The notes under the pieces were generated by a model. The model saw nothing but the letters and a program-made list of their open reading frames with translations, ran no database searches and was not told the DNA's origin. Both the position numbers and the translations under genes were made by a program. From Actinoplanes sp040639655 (GTDB lineage Bacteria; Actinomycetota; Actinomycetes; Mycobacteriales; Micromonosporaceae), in contig NZ_JBFAAI010000033.1 in assembly GCF_040639655.1 (NCBI RefSeq), positions 1 through 64,000 on the forward strand: a stretch of DNA of 64,000 bases. Reading direction: 5' to 3'. Below are positions 48,678-56,274 of this stretch, piece by piece. The first letter of the stretch is position 1. The number at the start of each line of letters is the position of its first letter.

Positions 48678-49646
48678 TCACCGGCCGAGTGGGATCCGGC
48701 TCAGACGTTCGCGGGCCGCCTTGGCGGCCAGGAGCACGTTCACCGACAGATCGCCGAGCCATTTCGACTCGGCCGGCATGGACACCAGCACGAGGGCGCC
48801 GAACAGCAGGTAGTAGGGGAGTATCAGGACCCACAGCGGCCCGAGTATCTGGTCGTCGCGTAGCGGGCCGAGCACCACCCGGTTCAGCGCGCTGACGAGC
48901 GCCGCGGTGACGGCAAGGGCGAGCAGCGTCGTGAGACCCGGCCGGTGCGTCACCGCCCAGAGCGGCTGCGCCACCGGGTCGGCGAGGAGCAGGAAGACCG
49001 GCACACCCAGCAGGACGCGCACGATGCCCGGCACACCCCGGCGCCGGCGAACCTCCGGTACCGGCGGCGAGTGGCGCCCCAGGTGTTCTTCGAACGGTTT
49101 GGTCCCGGGGTAGGGACTCCCCGGATCCGGGCCGCGGAATCCCGGCGGGATGCGATGGAAGTAGCTCTCCGGCCGGCCGGAGCGGATCTCGGCCTGCCGC
49201 CAGTTCCCGGTGCCACCGCAGGCGTCACAGGGCCGTTCGGCGAGCGTCTGCGGCTGCCGCACGTCACCCGGCACGTACAGCAACCAGCCGGTGCCGTCGC
49301 AGTCGTAGCACTCGCCGTTACCGAGCGGCACCATCTGCGGGCGGTGGAACGCCGGTATCGAGTCGATCCGCGGAACCACGTAATCACTGGTGGAGAGCCC
49401 GGTGTAGAGATTGGCGCCGGGTTGGCGCCGTTGCCACTCGAGATGGAGCGCGCGCCGTTCCTGCTCCGCCTCGGCGGCGGTCTCGAAGAAGACCTGGAGG
49501 TGGTTCTTGACGATGCCGTTCGGGTTCTGCACAGCGGGCGGAATCGGTTGACCCGGCCGGTACGGGAACCCGGCGAACCGTTCCCGGCGCCACGCGTTCA
49601 CATGGTGGTGGTAGATCTTCGTGGCCGGCGACGCCCATACGTCCAT
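48678..49646 (-). CDS. Membrane protein with two CxxCxGxG zinc motifs
   Basis: A 322-residue protein of unknown function. AAGGGAGG six bases before ATG 49646 is an unusually good ribosome binding site and fixes the start. The N-terminal half is soluble and contains CYDCDGTGW (about 112-120) and CDACGGTGN (about 140-148), together one DnaJ-type zinc site. The C-terminal part has three or four hydrophobic helices (VRVLLGVPVFLLLADPVAQPLW, GLTTLLALAVTAALVSALNRVVL, GPLWVLILPYYLLFGALVLVS). The zinc domain is probably cytoplasmic. I do not recognise the family. Confidence 0.72.
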   Translation of the reverse strand: MDVWASPATKIYHHHVNAWRRERFAGFPYRPGQPIPPAVQNPNGIVKNHLQVFFETAAEAEQERRALHLEWQRRQPGANLYTGLSTSDYVVPRIDSIPAFHRPQMVPLGNGECYDCDGTGWLLYVPGDVRQPQTLAERPCDACGGTGNWRQAEIRSGRPESYFHRIPPGFRGPDPGSPYPGTKPFEEHLGRHSPPVPEVRRRRGVPGIVRVLLGVPVFLLLADPVAQPLWAVTHRPGLTTLLALAVTAALVSALNRVVLGPLRDDQILGPLWVLILPYYLLFGALVLVSMPAESKWLGDLSVNVLLAAKAARERLSRIPLGR

Positions 49647-49777
49647 CGACAACCTCCCTTGTGAGGGACGCTAGGCGAGGATCCCGGAGGTCGTGGATCG
49701 AGCGTTCGGGCATCAGCCGTTGCCGATCATGTACCCGGCGCCGCCGACCTGCTGACGGTTTCCGGCACCCTGCGAGA

Positions 49778-50146
49778 TCAGTTGACGCGGATGGACCGGA
49801 TGGAGTTGCCCCAGAGCATGCGCTCGATCGGTGACGTGGCGGTCGAGGGGTCCGTGGCCGCGCCCGGAGCCAGCAGCAACGGCACGTAGTGGTCGGCGGT
49901 GGGGTGGGCGATGTGCGCACCGGGCGCCTTGGTGCGGTAGTCGGTCAGCGCGTCGACGTCGCCGCGCCGCAGGGCGTCGGCGGCCCACTCGTCGAAGGCC
50001 TCGGTGTAGCCGGCCAGAGCCGGGTTACGCATGACGGCGAAGCTGTGCGTCATGAAGCCCGACCCGATGACGAGGATGCCTTCCTCGCGCAGCCCGCGCA
50101 GCCGGCGCCCGAGATCGAACGGTTTACCCGCTGAGCTGGTGTTCAT
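49778..50146 (-). pseudogene. Truncated LigB/DODA-type extradiol dioxygenase
   Basis: A 122-residue frame that keeps only the second half of a class III extradiol dioxygenase: LGRRLRGLREEGILVIGSGFMTHSF, YTEAFDEWAADALRRGD, YRTKAPGAHIAHPTADHYVPLLLAPGAA and SIRSIRVN. Family members are about 250-270 residues, and the N-terminal metal-binding histidines are missing. The first nine residues (MNTSSAGKP) follow a proper GGAGG ribosome binding site and may be the original N-terminus, joined to the C-terminal half by an internal deletion. A 16-bp palindrome lies 25 bases upstream. The product is unlikely to be active. Confidence 0.7.
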
Positions 50147-50170
50147 GGCATCCTCCGGGCCTGCGCTGAT

Positions 50171-50186
50171 ACTTAAAGCTTTAAGT
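50171..50186. promoter_or_regulatory. Perfect 16-bp palindromic operator
   Basis: ACTTAAAGCTTTAAGT is self-complementary and strikingly AT-rich for this genome. It lies 25 bases upstream of the dioxygenase remnant and about 118 bases upstream of msrA. The form suits a MarR-type repressor, but no such gene adjoins it. Confidence 0.6.
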
Positions 50187-50303
50187 CAACGTACGCACAG
50201 AATGCTTGAACCTGCAAGTGTTCGAGAGTGTGCCCCGCCACCCGGGCATGTTCGGCGGCGTGAAAGCGTTCCCTCTCACGACGACGAAAAGAGGTGCAGC
50301 ACG

Positions 50304-50807
50304 ATGAGCACGCAGAAGGCCATCCTGGCCGGCGGTTGTTTCTGGGGCATGCAGGACCTGATCCGCAAACGTCCCGGAGTGGTCTCCACCCGTGTCGGCT
50401 ACACCGGCGGCCAGGTGGCGAACGCGACGTACCGCAACCACGAGGGCCATGCCGAGGCCATCGAGATCGTCTTCGACCCGGCGGTCACGTCGTACCGGGA
50501 CCTGCTGGAGTTCTTCTTCCAGATCCACGACCCGAGCACGAAGAACCGGCAGGGCAACGACATCGGTACGAGCTACCGGTCGGCGATCTTCTACGAGACC
50601 GACGAGCAGAAGGCGATCGCCGAGGACACCATCGCCGACGTCGACGCGTCGGGGCTGTGGCCGGGCAAGGTGGTCACCGAGGTGACCGCGGCCGGACCGT
50701 TCTGGGAGGCCGAGCCGGAGCACCAGGACTACCTGGAGCGCATCCCCGACGGCTACACCTGCCACTTCGCGCGCCCGAACTGGAAACTGCCGCGTCGCGC
50801 CCAGTGA
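50304..50807 (+). CDS. msrA: Peptide methionine sulfoxide reductase A
   Basis: A 167-residue MsrA that reduces the S-epimer of methionine sulfoxide in proteins. The catalytic GCFWG motif is at residues 11-15. VSTRVGYTGGQVANATYRNHEGHAEAIEIVFDP and FFFQIHDPSTKNRQGNDIGTSYRSAIFY are family signatures. GAGGTG eight bases upstream supports ATG 50304. The resolving cysteine is probably in DGYTCHFARPNW. It is followed by a hairpin that can end its transcript. Confidence 0.95.
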   Translation: MSTQKAILAGGCFWGMQDLIRKRPGVVSTRVGYTGGQVANATYRNHEGHAEAIEIVFDPAVTSYRDLLEFFFQIHDPSTKNRQGNDIGTSYRSAIFYETDEQKAIAEDTIADVDASGLWPGKVVTEVTAAGPFWEAEPEHQDYLERIPDGYTCHFARPNWKLPRRAQ

Positions 50808-50828
50808 CCGTCCCTCGCTGACGCCCTG

Positions 50829-50852
50829 CCCGGTAGTGCCAGCACTACCGGG
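50829..50852 (+). terminator. Terminator-like hairpin after msrA
   Basis: CCCGGTAGTG and CACTACCGGG form a perfect 10-bp stem with a 4-base loop 21 bases past the msrA stop. An operator for the serine hydrolase gene that starts 55 bases later is an alternative. Confidence 0.55.
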
Positions 50853-50906
50853 CATTGGGCAGCCTGCCGCAGTGCCCCGGCCCGGGGATTTCGCAACGAT
50901 CAATGC

Positions 50907-52151
50907 ATGACGACCGACACCACCACCACTTCCACGAAGGTACGGGCACTGCGCGGAACCGCACTCGTGCTGACCGCGACCGTCGCCCTGGCCGGCCCGG
51001 GAACCGCTGCCGCCGCAGCCGTGCGGCCGCCCGCCGACCCGGCGATGCGCGATGTCGCCCGTCACGTACTGAAGCTCGGTGTCCCCGGATATGCGGCCCG
51101 TATCGACGACGGCCGCCGGGTCGCGGTGACGGCCGCTGGGGTGGCCGACCGCCGGACGGGACGGCCGATGACCGGCCGGGACCAGTTCGAGATCGGCAGC
51201 AACACCAAGACGTTCACCGCGGTCCTGGCCCTGCAACTGGTCGACCGGGGACAGCTGGAACTGGACGCGCCGATCGAGCGGTATCTGCCCGGCGTGGTAC
51301 CGGACGGGCGCCACATCACCGTCCGGATGCTGCTCAACCACACCAGCGGCCTGTTCAACTACACCGCCGACCCGGACTTCCTCACCGAGGCCCGGCAGAA
51401 CCCGCAGCACGTGCACACCGAACAGGAACTGCTCGACGTGGCGTTCCGGCACGACCCCGACTTCGCGCCCGGCACGGACTGGTCCTACTCCAACACCAAC
51501 TACACCGTGATCGGGGTGCTCCTGCGCGTACTGACCGGAAAGAGCCTTCCCGATCTGGTACGCGAGCGCATCGCCGCTCCGCTGGGGCTGCGGCACACCT
51601 ACTTCGCCGACCCGCGCGCCACCGGCACGGGGCGCGGCTACGCGCACGGGTACGCCATCACGTACGCCGGTCCGGAGCCCGGCTGGACCGACGTCTCGGC
51701 CTGGCCGCTCGGCGGGTTCGCGGGCGCGGCCGGTGCGATCATCTCCACCCCGGCCGACCTGTCGCGCTTCTTCTCCGCCCTGCTGCGCGGTGAACTGCTG
51801 TCAGCCGGGCAGCTCGCGCAGATGAAGACCACCGTCGCGCTGCCGGCCGACTTCGGCAAGGGCGGTTACGGACTGGGCCTGATGCGTATCGACTCGCCGT
51901 GCGGCAGTGTGTGGGGCCACGGCGGCGACACGCTGGGCCATCACAGCAGCGCGGTGACGACCGCCGACGGACGCCGCAGCGCCGTCACCGACGTCACCGC
52001 CAACCTCGGCGACGCCGCCCCCAACGACGGCGTAGCCAGGTTCGTGCGGGTCGTGACGGCCGCCGACACGGTCGCCATCTGCCGGATGCTGGGGAAGCCC
52101 GCCCCGGCCGATGTCCTCGCCGCCCTGCACGGCGAACCCGCCGGCAGCTGA
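50907..52151 (+). CDS. Secreted serine hydrolase (class C beta-lactamase fold)
   Basis: A 414-residue exported protein. The signal peptide is KVRALRGTALVLTATVALAGPGTAAAAAV. The active-site SxxK is SNTK in FEIGSNTKTFTAVLAL (about residues 93-96), the second motif is YSN in WSYSNTNYTVIG, and the third is HGG in GSVWGHGGDTLGHHS. This pattern fits D-alanyl-D-alanine carboxypeptidases/esterases of family S12 rather than a true AmpC. It acts outside the membrane, probably on peptidoglycan peptides or D-amino acid peptides. Confidence 0.88.
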   Translation: MTTDTTTTSTKVRALRGTALVLTATVALAGPGTAAAAAVRPPADPAMRDVARHVLKLGVPGYAARIDDGRRVAVTAAGVADRRTGRPMTGRDQFEIGSNTKTFTAVLALQLVDRGQLELDAPIERYLPGVVPDGRHITVRMLLNHTSGLFNYTADPDFLTEARQNPQHVHTEQELLDVAFRHDPDFAPGTDWSYSNTNYTVIGVLLRVLTGKSLPDLVRERIAAPLGLRHTYFADPRATGTGRGYAHGYAITYAGPEPGWTDVSAWPLGGFAGAAGAIISTPADLSRFFSALLRGELLSAGQLAQMKTTVALPADFGKGGYGLGLMRIDSPCGSVWGHGGDTLGHHSSAVTTADGRRSAVTDVTANLGDAAPNDGVARFVRVVTAADTVAICRMLGKPAPADVLAALHGEPAGS

Positions 52152-52162
52152 GAGGGGCGCTC

Positions 52163-52843
52163 TCAGCACCCCACCGCGGTGAGTACGACGTGGTCCTCCC
52201 GGACGTCGCCGACCATCGCGAACTCCGACCGGTCGGCATCCATGCAGAAGGCCAGATCCGCGGAGAGATCGACGACTTCGGACGCGGGCCGCCGGGCATA
52301 GGAGCGAGCATGCTCGGCGGCGCCCGCCCGGATGCCCTCCACCAGATCATGGAGTGCGGGTGCCGACCCGCGGAGCAGGGCGTCCAGGTGTCGCGCGCAG
52401 GCCCGGTCCTCAGACGTCCGGCCGGTGCGGAGCAGGGTCCATGGCCGGCCGGCGTGGTTGCCGGCGATCCACCGGGCGGTGGCACCGACGTTGCGCGCCG
52501 ACACCGCGAGCAGTGCCGCCGGATCCGGGCACCGGGTGAGCCCGAGCGTGCCGTTCGAGGTCGCCTGAACCAGACGCCGGCCATCGACCGGGGCCGTCGA
52601 CATCTCGTACGGCGAGTTGCCCAGGTCGAAGTCGGCGGGTCGCAGCCCACCGGTCTCCCCGGCGAGAAGCCGATCCGGGTGCCGTCGCCGCAGAGCCCGT
52701 CCCGCCCGGGCCGACGGCGCGCACGCGATGTCCGTCACGCCTCGTTCGAACGCGACCGCAGCCGTCGTGAAAGCGCGGATGACGTCGATGACGACGACGA
52801 CCCGGCCGCCCGGGATCGGGTCGTCCATTCCGATGATCGACAC
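52163..52843 (-). CDS. ComB-family (2-phosphosulfolactate phosphatase-like) protein
   Basis: A 226-residue protein matching the ComB fold: VVVVIDVIRAFTTAAVAFERGVTDIA at the N-terminus, LLAGETGGLRPADFDLGNSPYE, LVQATSNGTLGLTRC and SARNVGATARWI are all family signatures. In methanogens ComB dephosphorylates phosphosulfolactate for coenzyme M. Actinobacteria do not make coenzyme M by this route, so the substrate here is probably another phospho-acid. GTG 52843 has GGAGGA nine bases upstream; starts further back add unrelated sequence. Confidence 0.82.
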   Translation of the reverse strand: MSIIGMDDPIPGGRVVVVIDVIRAFTTAAVAFERGVTDIACAPSARAGRALRRRHPDRLLAGETGGLRPADFDLGNSPYEMSTAPVDGRRLVQATSNGTLGLTRCPDPAALLAVSARNVGATARWIAGNHAGRPWTLLRTGRTSEDRACARHLDALLRGSAPALHDLVEGIRAGAAEHARSYARRPASEVVDLSADLAFCMDADRSEFAMVGDVREDHVVLTAVGC

Positions 52844-53007
52844 GGCATCGCATCCTCCGACGTCACCGTCCGGGCAGCAACGGGATTTCCGGATCCGGGG
52901 CCCGTGCCGGGTTCCCGGCCGGTGCCGGGGGATTCGTTCCCCCGGCACCGATGAGTTCCGGGAGGTCGCACGGTCCACCTTCCGGAACCGACTACCCGGG
53001 AGCGCTC

Positions 53008-53367
53008 ATGACCTCGATCCAGCCCATCGTCAGTACGCCCGACCTGCACCGGCTGCGCGCCTTCTATGAGAAGGTGCTCGGCGCGACCCAGACCCTCCGG
53101 GTACCCGGGGACGGCCCGGAGTTCTACGTCGAGCTACGGATCGGCGCGACCACGCTGGGGCTCGTGCAGAAGGACGACACCCTGATCGGCGAACCCGTGC
53201 GGATCATCCTCAGCGCCGGCGTCGCGGACGTCGACGCGCTGCTCCCGGCGGTCGAAGCAGCCGGAGGCACCGTGCCCGGAGGAGCCAACGACATGCCGTG
53301 GGGCCAGCGGGTAGCGCACGTGCTCGACCCCGACGGCAACATGCTCAACCTGACGAAGTGGCTCTGA
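53008..53367 (+). CDS. Glyoxalase/VOC-superfamily protein
   Basis: A 119-residue single VOC domain: IQPIVSTPDLHRLRAFYEKVLGATQTLRVPGDGPEFYVELRIG is the first beta-alpha-beta-beta-beta unit, and PWGQRVAHVLDPDGNMLNLTKWL ends the second, with the late His and Asn/Glu-region residues that often bind metal. It could be a dioxygenase, a glyoxalase or an antibiotic-binding protein; nothing nearby decides. GGGAG upstream supports the ATG. It converges on the FGGY kinase gene. Confidence 0.83.
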   Translation: MTSIQPIVSTPDLHRLRAFYEKVLGATQTLRVPGDGPEFYVELRIGATTLGLVQKDDTLIGEPVRIILSAGVADVDALLPAVEAAGGTVPGGANDMPWGQRVAHVLDPDGNMLNLTKWL

Positions 53368-53380
53368 ACGCGGCCCGCCG

Positions 53381-54868
53381 TCAGCCGCGTACCAGCGCGT
53401 CGTACATCTCGGCGAAACGGGCGCGCCGTTGTGCGTAGTGCTCCAGGTGCGCCGGCCGGGGCTCGTATGTCGTACCGGTCGCCCGGGACGCTCGGGGTAC
53501 GTCCGGGGCCAGCACGTCGAGGGCCAGCAGTGCCGTGCCGCGCTGGGTGGCGCGCCGCCGGGTCACGTGGGTGACGGGCCGCCCCAGCACGTCGGCGAGG
53601 ATCCGCAGCCACTCCGGCTGGTCGTTGCTGACCCGGCCGGCGGCGGCGACCTGCACGATCTGCGGCGCGGCCGGGTGCAGCTGGTCGGCGACCCGCGCGT
53701 ACGTCATGGCGACGCCCTCGAGGATGCCGCGGAACAGCGAGTCGGCGTCGGTGGCCGCGGACACCCCGTGGAACGTGGCGCGTGCTTCGCCGGCCCAGCC
53801 GGGCGCGCGTTCACCGGTGAGGTACGGCAGCACGAGTGGCGTGGCGTCGTCCGGTGGCGCGGCGAGCACGGCCGCCGGAGCCGGGCCGAGCCGCAACGTG
53901 GCCTGTGCCCAGCTGACAGCGCGGCCGACGTCGTTGATCGCCCCGCCGAGCAGTGTCCGTCCCGCGTCGACCCGGTAGTTCCACAAGCCGGACGGCAGGG
54001 GCTCGGCGGGGCCGTCGAGCAGTACCCGCAGCGCGCCGCTGGTCGCCGTCGCCGCGGTGAGGACGGTGGCGTCGGTCGCGCCGGCTCCGATGTTGCTGGC
54101 GAAGCCGTCGGTGATGACCGGGAACCACGCGGCCCGGGCCAGGGCCGGCCAGCGTGCGGGGGTCACCGACGTGGCCGGGCGGTCCATGTCCCGTGGCGCG
54201 GAGAACAGCCCGGGGCCGGTCCCGGCCGCGGCGAGCAGCTCGGTGTCGAGTTCGCCGGTGCGACGGTCGAGCAGTCCGGACCACGCCACCGTCGACGTCC
54301 CGGCGAGTGGCAGCCCGATGAGCCGGGCCAGGACGTACTCACCCAGCGACCACCAGGCCGCGGTGCCCGCGACGACGCCGGGTTGCGTCGCCTGGAGCCA
54401 GCGCAGCCGGGGAGCGTGGTAACTGGTGTGCAGACGGGTGCCGGTGCGCTGCTGAACCGCCTGTTCGTCGAGCTCCTCCCGCAGCGCCGTGACAGCGCCC
54501 GCACTACGCGAGTCGGCGTAGGTGAGGCAGGGGGTGAGCGGGCGCCCGGCCGCGTCGACCGCGATCAGCGAGGCGGCGAAGGTGTCCATCGCGACGCCGG
54601 CGATACGGGTACCGATCCGCCGGTCGCCGGTCAGCGCGTCGAGGATCCGTTCGATCTCCGCGGTCACCTGGTCGGGATCGATGATCGAGGTTCCGTCGGG
54701 AGCGACCGTGAAGGCGTGCGGAATCTTGTGCTGCAGACCTCGGACCCGCCGGCCGGTGGCGTCGTGGACTCCGCCGCGGCTGGCGGTGGAGCCGACGTCG
54801 AGCGCGAGTACCAGCGGGTCAAGGGCTGCGTCGAGGGTGACGTCGTCGATGTCGTCGATCCTGGTCAT
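53381..54868 (-). CDS. FGGY-family carbohydrate kinase (gluconokinase-like)
   Basis: A 495-residue sugar kinase of the ASKHA fold. The N-terminal phosphate loop is LALDVGSTASRGGVHDATG (about 20-38). GVAMDTFAASLIAVDAAGRPLTPCLTYADSRS is the substrate side, with the catalytic aspartate expected in TYADSR. PLVLPYLTGERAPGWAGEARATFHG is the FGGY signature 2 region. The closest impression is gluconokinase-type, but xylulose or other polyol kinases cannot be excluded. No transporter or dehydrogenase for the sugar adjoins it. Confidence 0.87.
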   Translation of the reverse strand: MTRIDDIDDVTLDAALDPLVLALDVGSTASRGGVHDATGRRVRGLQHKIPHAFTVAPDGTSIIDPDQVTAEIERILDALTGDRRIGTRIAGVAMDTFAASLIAVDAAGRPLTPCLTYADSRSAGAVTALREELDEQAVQQRTGTRLHTSYHAPRLRWLQATQPGVVAGTAAWWSLGEYVLARLIGLPLAGTSTVAWSGLLDRRTGELDTELLAAAGTGPGLFSAPRDMDRPATSVTPARWPALARAAWFPVITDGFASNIGAGATDATVLTAATATSGALRVLLDGPAEPLPSGLWNYRVDAGRTLLGGAINDVGRAVSWAQATLRLGPAPAAVLAAPPDDATPLVLPYLTGERAPGWAGEARATFHGVSAATDADSLFRGILEGVAMTYARVADQLHPAAPQIVQVAAAGRVSNDQPEWLRILADVLGRPVTHVTRRRATQRGTALLALDVLAPDVPRASRATGTTYEPRPAHLEHYAQRRARFAEMYDALVRG

Positions 54869-54922
54869 CGAAGTACCTCATACCCAGCCGCCGCGATCGG
54901 AACACGTGACGCCTGGCGGGCG

Positions 54923-55372
54923 TCAGAGGGCCCGATCGAAGACGATCATGTCGTGGCCGTCCCCGTGATAGCCGTCCACCGGCCCGGTCACCGTGAAGCC
55001 CATACTGCGATGGAACGCGATCGAGCCGGTGTTCACCGGAGCGGTGATGGCGCCCACCCCGGTGCATCCGGCTGCTCGGGCGCGGGCGAAGAACTCCTCG
55101 TACAGACGCCGGCCGAGGCCGGAGCCGCGGGCGGTGGGCGCGACACCGACGAAGTGGATGTAGGCGCGACCGGTCAGCGACGGCGAGTGCAGGCCGACGA
55201 GGAAACCGGCGAGCGCACCGCCGGAGTCCCGCGCGATCAGGCTCGTACGGTGGAAATGGTCGAGGAACAAGCGCGGCAGGGAGCCGGCGATCGGGCGTCC
55301 CCACCAGTCGTCGACCACCGCGATGATCTCGTCGTAGTCAGCGGGCCGTGCGGTGCTCAGGTCCAGATCCAT
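54923..55372 (-). CDS. GNAT-family N-acetyltransferase
   Basis: A 149-residue acetyltransferase. YIHFVGVAPTARGSGLGRRLYEEFFARARAAGC contains the acetyl-CoA loop (R-G-S-G-L-G, about residues 82-88), and TGSIAFHRSMGFTVTG is the conserved end. The ATG at 55372 starts at the family N-terminus (DLDLSTARPADYDEI). The substrate is unknown. It is divergent from the SRPBCC gene. Confidence 0.86.
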   Translation of the reverse strand: MDLDLSTARPADYDEIIAVVDDWWGRPIAGSLPRLFLDHFHRTSLIARDSGGALAGFLVGLHSPSLTGRAYIHFVGVAPTARGSGLGRRLYEEFFARARAAGCTGVGAITAPVNTGSIAFHRSMGFTVTGPVDGYHGDGHDMIVFDRAL

Positions 55373-55429
55373 GATCGTGATCCTGGCCGGGAGCCGGCGA
55401 CGGTGTCGAGCCGCCTCGCGCTGCCGGCG

Positions 55430-55435
55430 TAACGT
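55430..55435 (+). promoter_or_regulatory. Leaderless -10 box (TAACGT) for the SRPBCC gene
   Basis: TAACGT ends six bases before the ATG at 55442, with no ribosome binding site. Confidence 0.45.
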
Positions 55436-55441
55436 GACCGC

Positions 55442-55768
55442 ATGCATGCGACCCGGGTCACCCGATACATCGGCGCGCCGCGTGACACCGTCTACCAGGC
55501 TCTGATCGACGCCGACGCGATCGGCCGGTGGCGCGTGCCCGACGGCATGACCGGTCATGTCCACGAGTTGGAGTTCGAGACGCCGGACCCGGCGATGCGC
55601 GGCATCATGACGATGACCACGACACTGACCGACGCCGGTGACGGCACCGAGGTCACCATCGAGCACCACGGCATCCCCGACGCCGTCACGCCCACCGACA
55701 ACGAGGCCGGTACCCGCATGGCCCTGGACGCCCTCGACCGGCTGCTGAGCGGACGCCGCCCGGTCTGA
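55442..55768 (+). CDS. SRPBCC/AHSA1 protein with apparent internal deletion
   Basis: A 108-residue START-like protein. The N-terminus (RVTRYIGAPRDTVYQALIDADAIGRWRVPDGMTGHVHELE) and the C-terminus (FETPDPAMRGIMTMTTTLTDAGDGTEVTIEHHGIP, TDNEAGTRMALDALDRLL) match AHSA1-type proteins of about 145 residues. The two parts are joined directly, without the roughly 40 residues that normally form the central strands (the region holding a TDTYHG-like motif). The frame is kept. Without those strands the ligand-binding cavity is probably not formed, so the protein may be non-functional. Confidence 0.72.
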   Translation: MHATRVTRYIGAPRDTVYQALIDADAIGRWRVPDGMTGHVHELEFETPDPAMRGIMTMTTTLTDAGDGTEVTIEHHGIPDAVTPTDNEAGTRMALDALDRLLSGRRPV

Positions 55769-56209
55769 TCAGTGGCCGGCGCCGGGGAGGGCGAACTCGG
55801 CCCACACGTGTTTGTCGCTCGCGGTCGCGTACCAGCCGACCTGTTCGGCGAACCGTTCGGCCAGATGCAGCCCCAGCCCACCGGTACCCGGCGCACGCGG
55901 CACACCGGTGACGGGCACGGCACCGGGTTCGTTGTCGGCCACGTCCAGGATCAGGTGGCCGTCCGCGCGCAGCAACGCCACGACGGTGGGTGGACGGCCG
56001 TGCCGCAGGGCATTGCCGGCCAGTTCCGTGGCCACCAGGATCAACCGTTCCGCGAGCTCCTCCAGGGCAGCCGGATCCGGTACGGCTCTCGCGGCAACCG
56101 CCTGCTGCAACGCGATACGCAACTGCCGCAACTGCGGCGGTTGATCCAGTACCCAGCGGGCTATCTCCTCATCGATGCCTTGCGGGCGTCGCTTCTTCCA
56201 CCCCGTCAT
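55769..56209 (-). CDS. HATPase anti-sigma-factor-type ATP-binding protein
   Basis: A 146-residue GHKL protein of the RsbW/SpoIIAB type common in actinobacteria. LILVATELAGNALRHGRPPTVVALL holds the N-box (ELAGNALRHG), LILDVADNEPG the G1 aspartate, and GTGGLGLHLAERFAEQVGW the G2 box. It probably binds ATP and an anti-sigma-factor antagonist or sigma factor. It is divergent from the PAS-GAF gene; such proteins often function with PAS/GAF-SpoIIE phosphatases. Start at ATG 56209; a TTG three codons earlier is possible. Confidence 0.85.
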   Translation of the reverse strand: MTGWKKRRPQGIDEEIARWVLDQPPQLRQLRIALQQAVAARAVPDPAALEELAERLILVATELAGNALRHGRPPTVVALLRADGHLILDVADNEPGAVPVTGVPRAPGTGGLGLHLAERFAEQVGWYATASDKHVWAEFALPGAGH

Positions 56210-56262
56210 GTACCCCAAGTGCCCGCTGCGGCCGCAATGATGCCCGCCGGTCGGTGTCCCCG

Positions 56263-56268
56263 TAGGAT
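56263..56268 (+). promoter_or_regulatory. Leaderless -10 box (TAGGAT) for the PAS-GAF gene
   Basis: TAGGAT ends six bases before the GTG at 56275. Confidence 0.5.
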
Positions 56269-56274
56269 CCGAGG

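Noticed and set aside
52163..52843. Coenzyme M biosynthesis because of the ComB-like protein
   Set aside because: No comA, comC or other pathway gene is nearby, and actinobacteria are not known to use this route.
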